A stretch of DNA of 64,000 nt from Brachionus manjavacas (taxonomy: Eukaryota; Rotifera; Eurotatoria; Ploima; Brachionidae). Every line of letters begins with the position of its first letter. The first letter of the stretch is position 1. The stretch spans positions 558,001 through 622,000 of the forward strand of contig JAHQIY010000030.1 in NCBI GenBank assembly GCA_019054805.1, given 5' to 3'. A model generated the notes under the pieces. It saw only the letters and a list, made by a program, of their open reading frames with translations. It was not told the DNA's origin and ran no database searches. A program made the translations under genes and the position numbers. Shown one piece after another: positions 35,674 through 50,879 of this stretch.

Positions 35674-36478
35674 ATTTACGAGGCGCTAATTTAATTATTT
35701 CCTTACTTATTGACATTTCTAGTGACAAAGCGACCAATTTTTTCCCTTATTTTTTAAATGAACAGCTTTATTTACGAGGCGAAAATTTACTTATTTCTTT
35801 ACTTATTGACATTTCTAGTGACAAAGCGACCAATTTTTTCACTTTTTTTCTAATAAACAGCTTGATTTACGAGGCGTAAATTTATTTATTTCTTTACTTT
35901 AGGAATACTTGAGTGAAAGAGCGACTAATTTTTACCTTATTTTCTAATGGACAGCTTTATTTACGAGGCGAAAATTTACTTATTTCCTTACTTATTGATA
36001 TTTTTAGTGACAAAACGACCAATTTTTTCACTTTTTTTCTAATAAACAGCTTGATTTACGAGGCGTAAATTTACTTATTTCTTTACTTATTGACATTTTT
36101 AGTGACAAAGCGACCAATTTTTACCCTATTTTCTAATGAACAGCTTGATTTACGAGGCGTAAATTTATTTATTTCTTTACTTAAGGAATACTTGAGTGAA
36201 AGAGCGACTAATTTTTACCTTATTTTCTAATGGACAGCTTTATTTACGAGGCGAAAATTTACTTATTTCCTTACTTATTGATATTTTTAGTGACAAAACG
36301 ACCAATTTTTTCACTTTTTTTCTAATAAACAGCTTGATTTACGAGGCGTAAATTTACTTATTTCTTTACTTATTGACATTTTTAGTGAAAAAGCGACCAA
36401 TTTTAAGCTTATTTTCGAATGGACAACTTGATTTACGAGGCGCTAATTTAATTATTTCCTAACTTATTGACATTTCTA

Positions 36479-37490
36479 ATGACAAAGCGACCAATTTTTT
36501 CCCTTTTTTTCTAATGGACAGCCTTGTTTACGAGGCGAAAATTTACTTTTTTCTTTACTTTAGGAATACTTGATTGAAAGAGCGCCCAATTTTTACCTTA
36601 TTTTTGAATGGACAACTTGTTTTACGAGGCGCTAATTTAATTATTTCCTTACTTATTGATATTTTTAGTGACAAAGCGACCAATTTTTTCACTTTTTTTC
36701 TAATAAACAGCTTGATTTACGAGGCGTAAATTTACTTATTTCTTTACTTATTGACATTTTTAGTGACAAAGCGACCAATTTTTACCCTATTTTCTAATGA
36801 ACAGCTTGATTTACGAGGCGTATATTTTCTTATTTCTTTACTTAAGGAATACTTGAGTGAAAAAGCGACCAATTTTAACCTTATTTTCGAATGGACAACT
36901 TGATTTACGAGGCGCTAATTTAATTATTTCCTAACTTATTGACATTTCTAGTGACAAAGCGACCAATTTTTTCACTTTTTTTCTAATAAACAGCTTGATT
37001 TACGAGGCGTATATTTTCTTATTTCTTTACTTTAGGAATACTTGAGTGAAAAAGTGACCATTTTTTACCTTATTTTTGAATGGACAACTTGATTTACGAG
37101 GCGCTAATTTAATTATTTTCTTACTTATTGACTTTTTTAAGTGACAAATCGACAAATTTTTACCTTATTTTCAAATGGACAACTTGATTAACGAGGCCTA
37201 AATTTACTTATTTCTTTAATTTAAGAAATCTTAAGTGAAAAAGTGACCATTTTTTACCTTATTTTTGAATGGACAACTTGATTTACGAGGCGCTAATTAA
37301 ATTATTACCCTACTTATTGACATTTCTAGTGACAAAGCGACCAATTTTTTCACTTTTTTTCTAATAAACAGCTTGATTTACGAGGCGTAAATTTACATAT
37401 TTCTTTAATTATTGACATTTTTAGTGACAAAGCGACCAATTTTTACCCTTTTTTCTAATGAACAGCTTGATTTACGAGGCGTAAATTTAT
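36479..37490 (+). repeat. Segmental duplication, copy 1 (partner 38563-39574, offset 2084 bp)
   Basis: About 1.0 kb that recurs 2084 bp downstream: CTAACTTATTGAC at 36931 and 39015, and TTTTACCCTTTTTTCTAATG at 37441 and 39525, keep the same offset. Only isolated substitutions separate the copies. Similarity fades to ordinary monomer level outside these limits. Confidence 0.85.
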
Positions 37491-38562
37491 TTATTTCTTT
37501 ACTTTAGGAATACTTGAGTGAAAGAGCGACCGATTTTTACCTTATTTTTGAATGGACAACTTGATTTACGAGGCGCTAATTTAATTATTTCCTTACTTAT
37601 TGACATTTCTAGTGACAAAGCGACCAATTTTTACCATATTTTCTAATGAACAGCTTGATTTACGAGGCGTATATTTTCTTATTTCTTTACTTTAGGAATA
37701 CTTGAGTGAAAAGGCCACCAATTTTTACCTTATTTTCGAATGGACAACTTGATTTACGAGGCGCAAATTTAATTATTTTCTTACCAATTGACTTTTTTAA
37801 GTGACAAAGCGACAAATTTTTACCTTATTTTCTAATGGACATCTTGATTTACGAGGTGTAAATTTACTTATTTCTTTACTTTACTTAAGGAAAACTTAAG
37901 TGAAAAAGCGACCAATTTTACCTTATTTTCGAATGGACAATTTGATTTACGAGGCGTAAATTTACTTATCTCTTTAATTTAAGAAATCTTTAGTGAAAAA
38001 GTGACCATTTTTTACCTTATTATCGAATGGACAACTTGATTTACGAGGCGTAAATATACTTATTTCTTTACTTTACTTAAGGAAAACTTAAGTGACAAAG
38101 CGACCAATTTTTTCACTTTTTTCTAATAAACAGCTTGATTTACGAGACGTAAATTTACTTATTTCTTTACTTTAGGAATACTTGATTGAAAGAGCGACCA
38201 ATTTTTACCTTATTTTTGAATGGACAACTTGTTTTACGAGGCGGTAATTTAATTATTTCCTTACTTATTGACATTTCTGGTGACAAAGCGACCAATTTTT
38301 TCCCTTATTTTTCAATGAACAGCTTTATTTACGAGGCAAAAATTTACCTATTTCTTTACTTATTGACATTTCTAGTGACAAAGCGACCAATTTTTTCACA
38401 TTTTTTCTAACGAACAGCTTGATTTACGAGGCGTATATTTATTTCTTTCTTTACTTTAGGAATACTTGGGTGAAGAGCGACCAATTTTTACCTTATTTTT
38501 GAATGGACAACTTGATTTAGGAGGCGCTAATTTTATTATTTTCTATTTATTGACTTTTTTAA

Positions 38563-39574
38563 GTGACAAAGCGACCAATTTTTTCCCTTTTTTTCTAATG
38601 GACAGCCTTGTTTACGAGGCGAAAATTTACTTTTTTCTTTACTTTAGGAATACTTGATTGAAAGAGCGCCCAATTTTTACCTTATTTTTGAATGGACAAC
38701 TTGTTTTACGAGGCGCTAATTTAATTATTTCCTTACTTATTGATATTTTTAGTGACAAAGCGACCAATTTTTTCACTTTTTTTCTAATAAACAGCTTGAT
38801 TTACGAGGCGTAAATTTACTTATTTCTTTACTTATTGACATTTTTAGTGACAAAGCGACCAATTTTTACCCTATTTTCTAATGAACAGCTTGATTTACGA
38901 GGCGTATATTTTCTTATTTCTTTACTTAAGGAATACTTGAGTGAAAAAGCGACCAATTTTAACCTTATTTTCGAATGGACAACTTGATTTACGAGGCGCT
39001 AATTTAATTATTTCCTAACTTATTGACATTTCTAGTGACAAAGCGACCAATTTTTTCACTTTTTTTCTAATAAACAGCTTGATTTACGAGGCGTATATTT
39101 TCTTATTTCTTTACTTTAGGAATACTTGAGTGAAAAAGTGACCATTTTTTACCTTATTTTTGAATGGACAACTTGATTTACGAGGCGCTAATTTAATTAT
39201 TTTCTTACTTATTGACTTTTTTAAGTGACAAAGCGACAAATTTTTACCTTATTTTCAAATGGACAACTTGATTAACGAGGCCTAAATTTACTTATTTCTT
39301 TAATTTAAGAAATCTTAAGTGAAAAAGTGACCATTTTTTACCTTATTTTTGAATGGACATCTTGATTTACGAGGCGCTAATTAAATTATTACCCTACTTA
39401 TTGACATTTCTAGTGACAAAGCGACCAATTTTTTCACTTTTTTTCTAATAAACAGCTTGATTTACGAGGCGTAAATTTACATATTTCTTTAATTATTGAC
39501 ATTTTTGGTGACAAAGCGACCAATTTTTACCCTTTTTTCTAATGAACAGCTTGATTTACGAGGCGTAAATTTAC
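38563..39574 (+). repeat. Segmental duplication, copy 2 (partner 36479-37490)
   Basis: Second copy of the 1.0-kb block. Differences include GGACATCTTG instead of GGACAACTTG near 39357 and GGTGAC for AGTGAC near 39507. Confidence 0.85.
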
Positions 39575-42344
39575 TTTTTTCTTTACTTTAGGAATACTTG
39601 ATTGAAAGAGCGCCCAATTTTTACCTTATTTTTGAATGGACAACTTGATTTACGAGGCGCTAATTTAATTATTTCCTTACTTATTGACATTTCTAGTGAC
39701 AAAGCGACCAATTTTTTCACTTTTTTTCTAATAAACAGCTTGATTTACGAGGCGTAAATTTACTTATTTCTTTACTTATTGACATTTTTAGTGACAAAGC
39801 GACCAATTTTTACCATATTTTCTAATGAACAGCTTGATTTACGAGGCGTATATTTTCTTATTTCTTTACTTTAGGAATACTTGAGTGAAAAGGCCACCAA
39901 TTTTTACCTTATTTTCGAATGGACAACTTGATTTACGAGGCGCTAATTTAATTATTTTCTTACCAATTGACTTTTTTAAGTGACAAAGCGACAAATTTTT
40001 ACCTTATTTTCTAATGGACATCTTGATTAACGAGGCCTAAATTTACTTATTTCCTTACTTATTGACATTTTTAGTGACAAAGCGACCAATTTTAACCTTA
40101 ATTTCAAATGGACAACTTGATTTACGAGGTGTAAATTTACTTATTTCTTTACTTTAGGAAAACTTGAGAGAAAAAGCGACCAATTTTTTCAAACGAACAG
40201 CTTGATTTACGAGGCGTAAATATACTTATTTCTTTACTTTACTTAAGGAAAACTTAAGTGAAAAAGTGACCAATTTTTTCCCTTTTTTTCTAACGAACAG
40301 CTTGATTTACGAGGCGTAAATTTACTAATTTCTTTACTTTAGGAAAACTTAAGTGAAAAAGTGACCATTTTTTACCTTATTATCGAATGGACAACTTGAT
40401 TTACGAGGCGTAAATATACTTATTTCTTTACTTTACTTAAGGAAAACTTAAGTGACAAAGCGACCAATTTTTTCACTTTTTTTCTAATAAACAGCTTGAT
40501 TTACGAGACGTAAATTTACTTATTTCTTTACTTTAGGAAAACTTGATTGAAAGAGCGACCAATTTTTACCTTATTTTTGAATGGACAACTTGTTTTACGA
40601 GGCGGTAATTTAATTATTTCCTTACTTATTGACATTTCTAGTGACTAATCGACCAATTTTTTCCCTTATTTTTTAATGAACAGCTTTATTTACGAGGCGG
40701 TAATTTAATCATTACCTTACTTATTGACATTTTTAGTGAAAAAGGTACCAATTTTTTCCCTTTTTTTCTAACGAACAGCTTGATTTACGAGGCGTAAATT
40801 TACTTATTTATTTAATTTAGGAAAACTTGAGTGAAAAAGTGACCAATTTTTTCCCTTTTTTTCTAACGAACAGCTTGATTTACGAGGCGTAAATTTACTA
40901 ATTTCTTTACTTTAGGAAAACTTAAGTGAAAAGGCCACCAATTTTTACCTTATTTTCGAATGGACAACTTGATTTACGAGGCGCTGGTTAAATTATTTTC
41001 TTACTTATTGACATTTCTAGTGACAAAGCGACCAATTTTTTCCCTTTTTTTTTAATGAACAGCCTTGATTTACGAGGCGAATATTTACTTTTTTCTTAAC
41101 TTTAGGAATACTTGGGTGAAAGAGCGACCAATTTTTACCTTATTTTCTAATGGACAACTTGATTTACGAGGCGCTAATTTAATTATTTCTTTATTTTAGG
41201 AAAACTTGAGTGAAAAAGCGACCATTTTTTACCTTATTATCGAATGGACAACTTGATTTACGAGGCGCTAATTTAATTATTTCCTTACTTATTGTCATTT
41301 CTTGTGACAAAGCGACCAAATTTTTCACTTTTTTTCTAATAAACAGCTTGATTTACGAGGCGTAAATTTATTTATTTCTTTACTTTAGGAATACTTGAGT
41401 GAAAAGGCCACCAATTTTTACCTTATTTTCGAATGGACAACTTGATTTACGAGGCGCTGGTTAAATTATTTTCTTACTTATTGACATTTCTAGTGACAAA
41501 GCGACCAATTTTTTCCCTTTTTTTTTAATGAACAGCCTTGATTTACGAGGCGTAAACTTATTTATTTCTTTACTTTAGGAATACTTAAGTGAAAAAGCGA
41601 CCAATTTTTACCTTATTTTCTAATGGACAACTTGATTTACTAGGCGGTAATTTAATTATTTCCTTACTCATTGACATTTCTAGTGACAAAGCGACCAATT
41701 TTTTCTCTTATTTTTTTATGAACAGCTTTATTTACGAGGCGAAAATTTACTTATTTCTTTACTTATTGACATTTCTAGTGACAAAGCGACCAATTTTTTC
41801 CCTTATTTTTTAATGAACAGCTTTATTTACGAGGCGGTAATTTAATCATTTCCTTACTTATTGACATTTTTAGTGACAAAGCGACCAATTTTTTCCCTTA
41901 TTTTCAAATGAACAGCCTTGTTTACGAGGCGTATATTTTCTTATTTCTTTACTTTAGGAATACTTGAGTGAAAAAGCGACCAATTTTTACCTTATTTTCA
42001 AATGAACAGCTTGATTTACGAGGCGTATATTTTCTTATTTCTTTACTTTAGGAATACTTGAGTGAAAGAGCGACCAATTTTTACCTTATTTTCGAATGGA
42101 CAACTTGATTTACGAGGCGCTAATTTAATTATTTTCTTACTTATTGACTTTTTTAAGTGACAAAGCGACAAATTTTTACCTTATTTTCTAATGGACATCT
42201 TGATTAACGAGGCCTAAATTTACTTATTTCCTTACTTATTGACATTTTTAGTGACAAAGCGACCAATTTTTACCTTAATTTCAAATGAACAGCTTGATTT
42301 ACGAGGCGTTTATTTTCTTATTTCTTTTCTTTAGGAAAACTTGA

Positions 42345-45300
42345 GTGAAAGAGCAACCAATTTTTACCTTATTTTCTAATGGACAACTTGATTTACGAGG
42401 CGGTAATTTAATTATTTCCTTACTTATTGACATTTCTAGTGACAAAGCGACCAATTTTTTCCCTTTTTTTCTAACGAACAGCTTGATTTACGAGGCGTAT
42501 ATTTTCTTATATCTTTACTTATTGACATTTCTAGTGACAAAGCGATCAATTATTACCTTATTTTCAAATGAACAGCTTGATTTACGAGGCGTATATTTTC
42601 TTATTTCTTTACTTTAGGAATACTTGAGTGACAAAGCGACAAATTTTAACCTTATTTTCAAATGAACAGCTTGATTTACGAGGCCTAAATTTAATTATTT
42701 CCTTACTTATTGACATTTCTAGTGACAAAGCGACCAATTTTTTCACTTTTTTTCTAATAAACAGCTTGATTTACGAGGCGTAAATATACTTATTTCTTTA
42801 CTTTATTTAGGAAAACTTAAGTGAAAAAGCGACCAATTTTACCTTATTTTCGAATGGACAACTTGATTTACGAGGTGTATATTTTCTTATTTCTTTACTT
42901 TAGGAATACTTGAGTGAAAGAGCAACCAATTTTTACCTTATTTTCTAATGGACAACTTGATTAACGAGGCCTAAATTTAATTATTTCCTTACTTATTGAC
43001 ATTTCTAGTGACAAAGCGACCAATTTTTACCATATTTTCTAATGAACAGCTTGATTTACGAGGCGTATATTTTCATATTTCTTTACTTTAGGAATACTTG
43101 AGTGAAAAGGCCACCAATTTTTACCTTATTTTCGAATGGACAACTTGATTTACGAGGCGCTAATTTAATTATTTTCTTACCAATTGACTTTTTTAAGTGA
43201 CAAAGCGACAAATTTTTACCTTATTTTCTAATGGACATCTTGATTAACGAGGCCTAAATTTACTTATTTCCTTACTAATTGACATTTTTAGTGACAAAGC
43301 GACCAATTTTTACCTTAATTTCAAATGAACAGCTTGATTTACGAGGTGTAAATTTACTTATTTCTTTACTTTAGGAATACTTGAGTGAAAGAGCGACCAA
43401 TTTTACCTTATTTTCGAATGGACAACTTGATTTACGAGGCCTAAATTTACTTATTTCCTTACTTATTGACATTTTTAGTGACAAAGCGACCAATTTTTAC
43501 CTTATTTTCAAATGAACAGCTTGATTTACGAGGCGTATATTTTCTTATTTCTTTACTTTAGGAATACTTGAGTGAAAGAGCGACCAATTTTTACCTTATT
43601 TTCGAATGGACAACTTGATTAACGAGGCCTAAATTTAATTATTTCCTTACTTATTGACATTTCTAGTGACAAAGCGACCAATTTTTTCACTTTTTTTCTA
43701 ATAAACAGCTTGATTTACGAGGCGTATATTTTCTTATTTCTTTACTTATTGACATTTCTAGTGACAAAGCGATCAATTATTACCTTATTTTCAAATGAAC
43801 AGCTTGATTTACGAGGCGTATATTTTTCTTATTTCTTTACTTTAGGAATACTTGAGTGAAAGAGCAACCAATTTTTACCTTATTTTCTAATGGACAACTT
43901 GATTTACGAGGCGGTAATTTAATTATTTCCTTACTTATTGACATTTCTAGTGACAAAGCGACCAATTTTTTCCCTTTTTTTCTAACGAACAGCTTGATTT
44001 ACGAGGCGTATATTTTCTTATATCTTTACTTATTGACATTTCTAGTGACAAAGCGATCAATTATTACCTTATTTTCAAATGAACAGCTTGATTTACGAGG
44101 CGTATATTTTCTTATTTCTTTACTTTAGGAATACTTGAGTGAAAGAGCGACCAATTTTTACCTTATTTTCTAATGGACAACTTGATTTACGAGGCGGTAA
44201 TTTAATTATTTCCTTACTTATTGACATTTCTAGTGACAAAGCGACCAATTTTTTTCCCTTTTTTTCTAACGAACAGCTTGATTTACGAGGCGTATATTTT
44301 CTTATTTCTTTACTTATTGACATTTCTAGTGACAAAGCGATCAATTATTACCTTATTTTCAAATGAACAGCTTGATTTACGAGGCGTATATTTTCTTATT
44401 TCTTTACTTTAGGAATACTTGAGTAAAAGAGCGACCAATTTTTACCTTATTTTCGAATGGACAACTTGATTAACGAGGCCTAAATTTAATTATTTCCTTA
44501 CTTATTGACATTTCTAGTGACAAAGCGACCAATTTTTACCATATTTTCTAATGAACAGCTTGATTTACGAGGCGTATATTTTCATATTTCTTTACTTTAG
44601 GAATACTTGAGTGAAAAGGCCACCAATTTTCACCTTATTTTCGAATGGACAACTTGATTTACGAGGCGCTAATTTAATTATTTTCTTACCAATTGACTTT
44701 TTTAAGTGACAAAGCGACAAATTTTTACCATATTTTCTAATGAACAGCTTGATTTACGAGGCGTATATTTTCATATTTCTTTACTTTAGGAATACTTGAG
44801 TGAAAAGGCCACCAATTTTCACCTTATTTTCGAATGGACAACTTGATTTACGAGGCCTAAATTTACTTATTTCCTTACTTATTGACATTTTTAGTGACAA
44901 AGCGACCAATTTTTACCTTATTTTCAAATGAACAGCTTGATTTACGAGGCGTATATTTTCTTATTTCTTTACTTTAGGAATACTTGAGTGAAAGAGCGAC
45001 CAATTTTTACCTTATTTTCGAATGGACAACTTGATTAACGAGGCCTAAATTTAATTATTTCCTTACTTATTGACATTTCTAGTGACAAAGCGACCAATTT
45101 TTTCACTTTTTTTCTAATAAACAGCTTGATTTACGAGGCGTATATTTTCTTATTTCTTTACTTATTGACATTTCTAGTGACAAAGCGATCAATTATTACC
45201 TTATTTTCAAATGAACAGCTTGATTTACGAGGCGTATATTTTCTTATTTCTTTACTTTAGGAATACTTGAGTGAAAGAGCAACCAATTTTTACCTTATTT

Positions 45301-45543
45301 TCTAATGGACAACTTGATTTACGAGGCGGTAATTTAATTATTTCCTTACTTATTGACATTTCTAGTGACAAAGCGACCAATTTTTTCCCTTTTTTTCTAA
45401 CGAACAGCTTGATTTACGAGGCGTATATTTTCTTATATCTTTACTTATTGACATTTCTAGTGACAAAGCGATCAATTATTACCTTATTTTCAAATGAACA
45501 GCTTGATTTACGAGGCGTATATTTTCTTATTTCTTTACTTTAG
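42345..45543 (+). repeat. Three-copy block (starts 42345, 43856, 45271)
   Basis: A three-monomer, 273-bp segment is repeated without change at 42345-42617, 43856-44128 and 45271-45543, as judged from its identical translation. A near copy lies at 44139. Spacings of 1511 and 1415 bp equal 16 and 15 monomers. The intervening monomers (CGAGGCCTAAATTTAATT and TTTACCATATTTTC variants) also recur, so larger blocks were shuffled. Confidence 0.85.
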
Positions 45544-47529
45544 GAATACTTGAGTGAAAGAGCGACCAATTTTTTACCTTATTTTCGAATGGACAACTTG
45601 ATTAACGAGGCCTAAATTTAATTATTTCCTTACTTATTGACATTTCTAGTGACAAAGCGACCAATTTTTTCACTTTTTTCTAATAAACAGCTTGATTTAC
45701 GAGGCGTAAATATACTTATTTCTTTACTTTATTTAGGAAAACTTAAGTGAAAAAACGACCAATTTTACCTTATTTTCGAATGGACAACTTGATTTACGAG
45801 GTGTATATTTTCTTATTTCTTTACTTTAGGAATACTTGAGTAAAAGAGCGACCAATTTTTACCTTATTTTCTAATGGACAACTTGATTAACGAGGCCTAA
45901 ATTTAATTATTTCCTTACTTATTGACATTTCTAGTGACAAAGCGACCAATTTTTTCACTTTTTTCTAATAAACAGCTTGATTTACGAGGCGTAAATAAAC
46001 TTATTTCTTTACTTAATTTAGGAAAACTTAAGTGAAAAAGCGACCAATTTTACCTTATTTTCGAATGGACAACTTGATTTACGAGGCGCTAATTTAATTA
46101 TTTCCTTACTTATTGACATTTCTAGTGACAAAGCGACCAATTTTTTCACTTTTTTTCTAATAAACAGCTTGATTTACGAGGCGTAAATTTACTTATTTCT
46201 TTACTTATTGACATTTTTAGTGACAAAGCGACCAATTTTTACCATATTTTCTAATGAACAGCTTGATTTACGAGGCGTATATTTTCATATTTCTTTACTT
46301 TAGGAATACTTGAGTGAAAAGGCCACCAATTTTTACCTTATTTTCGAATGGACAACTTGATTTACGAGGCGCTAATTTAATTATTTTCTTACCAATTGAC
46401 TTTTTTAAGTGACAAAGCGACAAATTTTTACCTTATTTTCTAATGGACATCTTGATTAACGAGGCCTAAATTTACTTATTTCCTTACTAATTGACATTTT
46501 TAGTGACAAAGCGACCAATTTTTACCTTAATTTCAAATGAACAGCTTGATTTACGAGGCGTTTATTTTCTTATTTCTTTTCTTTAGGAAAACTTGGGTGA
46601 AAAAGCGACCAATTTTAACCTTATTTTCTAATGGACAACTTGATTTACGAGGTGTAAATTTACTTATTTCTTTACTTTAGGAAAACTTGAGAGAAAAAGC
46701 GACCAATTTTTTCTAACGAACAGCTTGATTTACGAGGCGTAAATATACTTATTTCTTTACTTTACTTAAGGAAAACTTAAGTGAAAAAGCGACCAATTTT
46801 ACCTTATTTTCGAATGGACAACTTGATTTACGAGGCGTAAATTTACTTATTTCTTTAATTTAAGAAATCTTTAGTGAAAAAGTGACCATTTTTTACCTTA
46901 TTATCGAATGGACAACTTGATTTACGAGGCGTAAATATACTTTTTTCTTTACTTTACTTAAGGAAAACTTAAGTGACAAAGCGACCAATTTTTTCACTTT
47001 TTTTCTAATAAACAGCTTGATTTACGAGACGTAAATTTACTTATTTCTTTACTTTAGGAAAACTTGATTGAAAGAGCGACCAATTTTTACCTTATTTTTG
47101 AATGGACAACTTGTTTTACGAGGCGGTAATTTAATTATTTCCTTACTTATTGACATTTCTAGTGACTAATCGACCAATTTTTTCCCTATTTTTTAATGAA
47201 CAGCTTTATTTACGAGGCGGTAATTTAATCATTTCCTTACTTTTTGACATTTTTAGTGAAAAAAAGTACCAATTTTTTTCCTTTTTTCTAATAAACAGCT
47301 TGATTTACGAGGCGTAAATTAACTAATTTTTTTACTTTAGGAAAACTTGAGTAAAAAAGCGACCACTTTTTCCCTTTTTTTCTAATAAACAGCTTGATTT
47401 ACGAGGCGTATATTTATTTCTTTCTTTACTTTAGGAAAACTTAAGTGAAAAGGCCACCAATTTTTACATTATTTTCGAATGGACAACTTGATTTACGAGG
47501 CCTAAATTTAGTTATTTCCTTACTTATTG

Positions 47530-48655
47530 ACATTTTTAGTGACAAAGCGACCAATTTTTACCTTAATTTCAAATGAACAGCTTGATTTACGAGGCGTTTA
47601 TTTTCTTATTTCTTTTCTTTAGGAAAACTTGGGTGAAAAAGCGACCAATTTTAACCTTATTTTCTAATGGACAACTTGATTTTCGAGGCGTATATTTTCT
47701 TATATCTTTACTTATTGACATTTCTAGTGACAAAGCGATCAATTTTTTCACTTTTTTTCTAATAAACAGCTTGATTTACGAGGCGTAAATTTACTTATTT
47801 CTTTACTTTTTGACATTTTTAGTGACAAAGCGACCAATTTTTACCATATTTTCTAATGAACAGCTTGATTTACGAGGCGTATATTTTCATATTTCTTTAC
47901 TTTAGGAATACTTGAGTGAAAAGGCCACCAATTTTTACCTTATTTTCGAATGGACAACTTGATTTACGAGGCGCTAATTTAATTATTTTCTTACCAATTG
48001 ACTTTTTTAAGTGACAAAGCTACAAATTTTTACCTTATTTTCTAATGGACATCTTGATTAACGAGGCCTAAATTTACTTATTTCCTTACTAATTGACATT
48101 TTTAGTGACAAAGCGACCAATTTTTACCTAAATTTCAAATGAACAGCTTGATTTACGAGGCGTTTATTTTCTTATTTCTTTTCTTTAGGAAAACTTGGGT
48201 GAAAAAGCGACCAATTTTAACCTTATTTTCTAATGGACAACTTGATTTACGAGGTGTAAATTTACTTATTTCTTTACTTTAGGAAAACTTGAGAGAAAAA
48301 GCGACCAATTTTTTCTAACGAACAGCTTGATTTACGAGGCGTAAATATACTTATTTCTTTACTTTACTTAAGGAAAACTTAAGTGAAAAAGCGACCAATT
48401 TTACCTTATTTTCGAATGGACAACTTGATTTACGAGGCGTAAATTTACTTATTTCTTTAATTTAAGAAATCTTTAGTGAAAAAGTGACCATTTTTTACCT
48501 TATTATCGAATGGACAACTTGATTTACGAGGCGTAAATATACTTTTTTCTTTACTTTACTTAAGGAAAACTTAAGTGACAAAGCGACCAATTTTTTCACT
48601 TTTTTTCTAATAAACAGCTTGATTTACGAGACGTAAATTTACTTATTTCTTTACT
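47530..48655 (+). repeat. Segmental duplication, copy 1 (partner about 49325-50450, offset 1795 bp)
   Basis: Contains a 71-codon chance ORF at 47573 repeated identically at 49368, and a short monomer GAGAGAAAAAGCGACC whose GCGAC lies at 48301 and 50096. The offset of 1795 bp equals 19 monomers. The short monomer also appears at 46699, 55017 and 56999, so this family of blocks has spread several times across array 3. Confidence 0.85.
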
Positions 48656-49324
48656 TTAGGAATACTTGAGTAAAAGAGCGACCAATTTTTACCTTATTTT
48701 CTAATGGACAACTTGATTAACGAGGCCTAAATTTAATTATTTCCTAACTTATTGACATTTCTAGTGACAAAGCGACCAATTTTTTCACTTTTTTTCTAAT
48801 AAACAGCTTGATTTACGAGGCGTAAATAAACTTATTTCTTTACTTAATTTAGGAAAACTTAAGTGAAAAAGCGACCAATTTTACCTTATTTTCGAATGGA
48901 CAACTTGATTTACGAGGCGCTAATTTAATTATTTCCTTACTTATTGACATTTCTAGTGACAAAGCGACCAATTTTTTCACTTTTTTTCTAATAAACAGCT
49001 TGATTTACGAGGCGTAAATTTACTTATTTCTTTACTTATTGACATTTTTAGTGACAAAGCGACCAATTTTTACCATATTTTCTAATGAACAGCTTGATTT
49101 ACGAGGCGTATATTTTCATATTTCTTTACTTTAGGAATACTTGAGTGAAAAGGCCACCAATTTTTACCTTATTTTCGAATGGACAACTTGATTTACGAGG
49201 CGCTAATTTAATTATTTTCTTACCAATTGACTTTTTTAAGTGACAAAGCGACAAATTTTTACCTTATTTTCTAATGGACATCTTGATTAACGAGGCCTAA
49301 ATTTACTTATTTCCTTACTAATTG

Positions 49325-50450
49325 ACATTTTTAGTGACAAAGCGACCAATTTTTACCTTAATTTCAAATGAACAGCTTGATTTACGAGGCGTTTATTTTC
49401 TTATTTCTTTTCTTTAGGAAAACTTGGGTGAAAAAGCGACCAATTTTAACCTTATTTTCTAATGGACAACTTGATTTTCGAGGCGTATATTTTCTTATAT
49501 CTTTACTTATTGACATTTCTAGTGACAAAGCGATCAATTTTTTCACTTTTTTTCTAATAAACAGCTTGATTTACGAGGCGTAAATTTACTTATTTCTTTA
49601 CTTTTTGACATTTTTAGTGACAAAGCGACCAATTTTTACCATATTTTCTAATGAACAGCTTGATTTACGAGGCGTATATTTTCATATTTCTTTACTTTAG
49701 GAATACTTGAGTGAAAAGGCCACCAATTTTTACCTTATTTTCGAATGGACAACTTGATTTACGAGGCGCTAATTTAATTATTTTCTTACCAATTGACTTT
49801 TTTAAGTGACAAAGCTACAAATTTTTACCTTATTTTCTAATGGACATCTTGATTAACGAGGCCTAAATTTACTTATTTCCTTACTAATTGACATTTTTAG
49901 TGACAAAGCGACCAATTTTTACCTAAATTTCAAATGAACAGCTTGATTTACGAGGCGTTTATTTTCTTATTTCTTTTCTTTAGGAAAACTTGGGTGAAAA
50001 AGCGACCAATTTTAACCTTATTTTCTAATGGACAACTTGATTTACGAGGTGTAAATTTACTTATTTCTTTACTTTAGGAAAACTTGAGAGAAAAAGCGAC
50101 CAATTTTTTCTAACGAACAGCTTGATTTACGAGGCGTAAATATACTTATTTCTTTACTTTACTTAAGGAAAACTTAAGTGAAAAAGCGACCAATTTTACC
50201 TTATTTTCGAATGGACAACTTGATTTACGAGGCGTAAATTTACTTATTTCTTTAATTTAAGAAATCTTTAGTGAAAAAGTGACCATTTTTTACCTTATTA
50301 TCGAATGGACAACTTGATTTACGAGGCGTAAATATACTTTTTTCTTTACTTTACTTAAGGAAAACTTAAGTGACAAAGCGACCAATTTTTTCACTTTTTT
50401 TCTAATAAACAGCTTGATTTACGAGACGTAAATTTACTTATTTCTTTACT
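49325..50450 (+). repeat. Segmental duplication, copy 2 (partner about 47530-48655)
   Basis: Second copy; identity ends near 50450, where GGAAAACTTGATTGAAAG replaces the GGAATACTTGAGTAAAAG of copy 1. Rare mutations are shared (AAAGCTACAAATTTTT at about 48018 and 49813), which supports direct duplication. Confidence 0.85.
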
Positions 50451-50879
50451 TTAGGAAAACTTGATTGAAAGAGCGACCAATTTTTACCTTATTTTTGAAT
50501 GGACAACTTGTTTTACGAGGCGGTAATTTAATTATTTTCTTACTTATTGACATTTCTAGTGACTAATCGACCAATTTTTTCCCTTATTTTTTAATGAACA
50601 GCTTTATTTACGAGGCGGTAATTTAATCATTTCCTTACTTTTTGACATTTTTAGTGAAAAAAGTACCAATTTTTCCCTTTTTTTCTAACGAACAGCTTGA
50701 TTTACGAGGCGTAAATTTACTTATTTATTTAATTTAGGAAAACTTGAGTGAAAAAGTGACCAATTTTTTCCCTTTTTTTCTAACGAACAGCTTGATTTAC
50801 GAGGCGTAAATTTACTAATTTCTTTACTTTAGGAAAACTTAAGTGAAAAGGCCACCAATTTTTACCTTATTTTCGAATG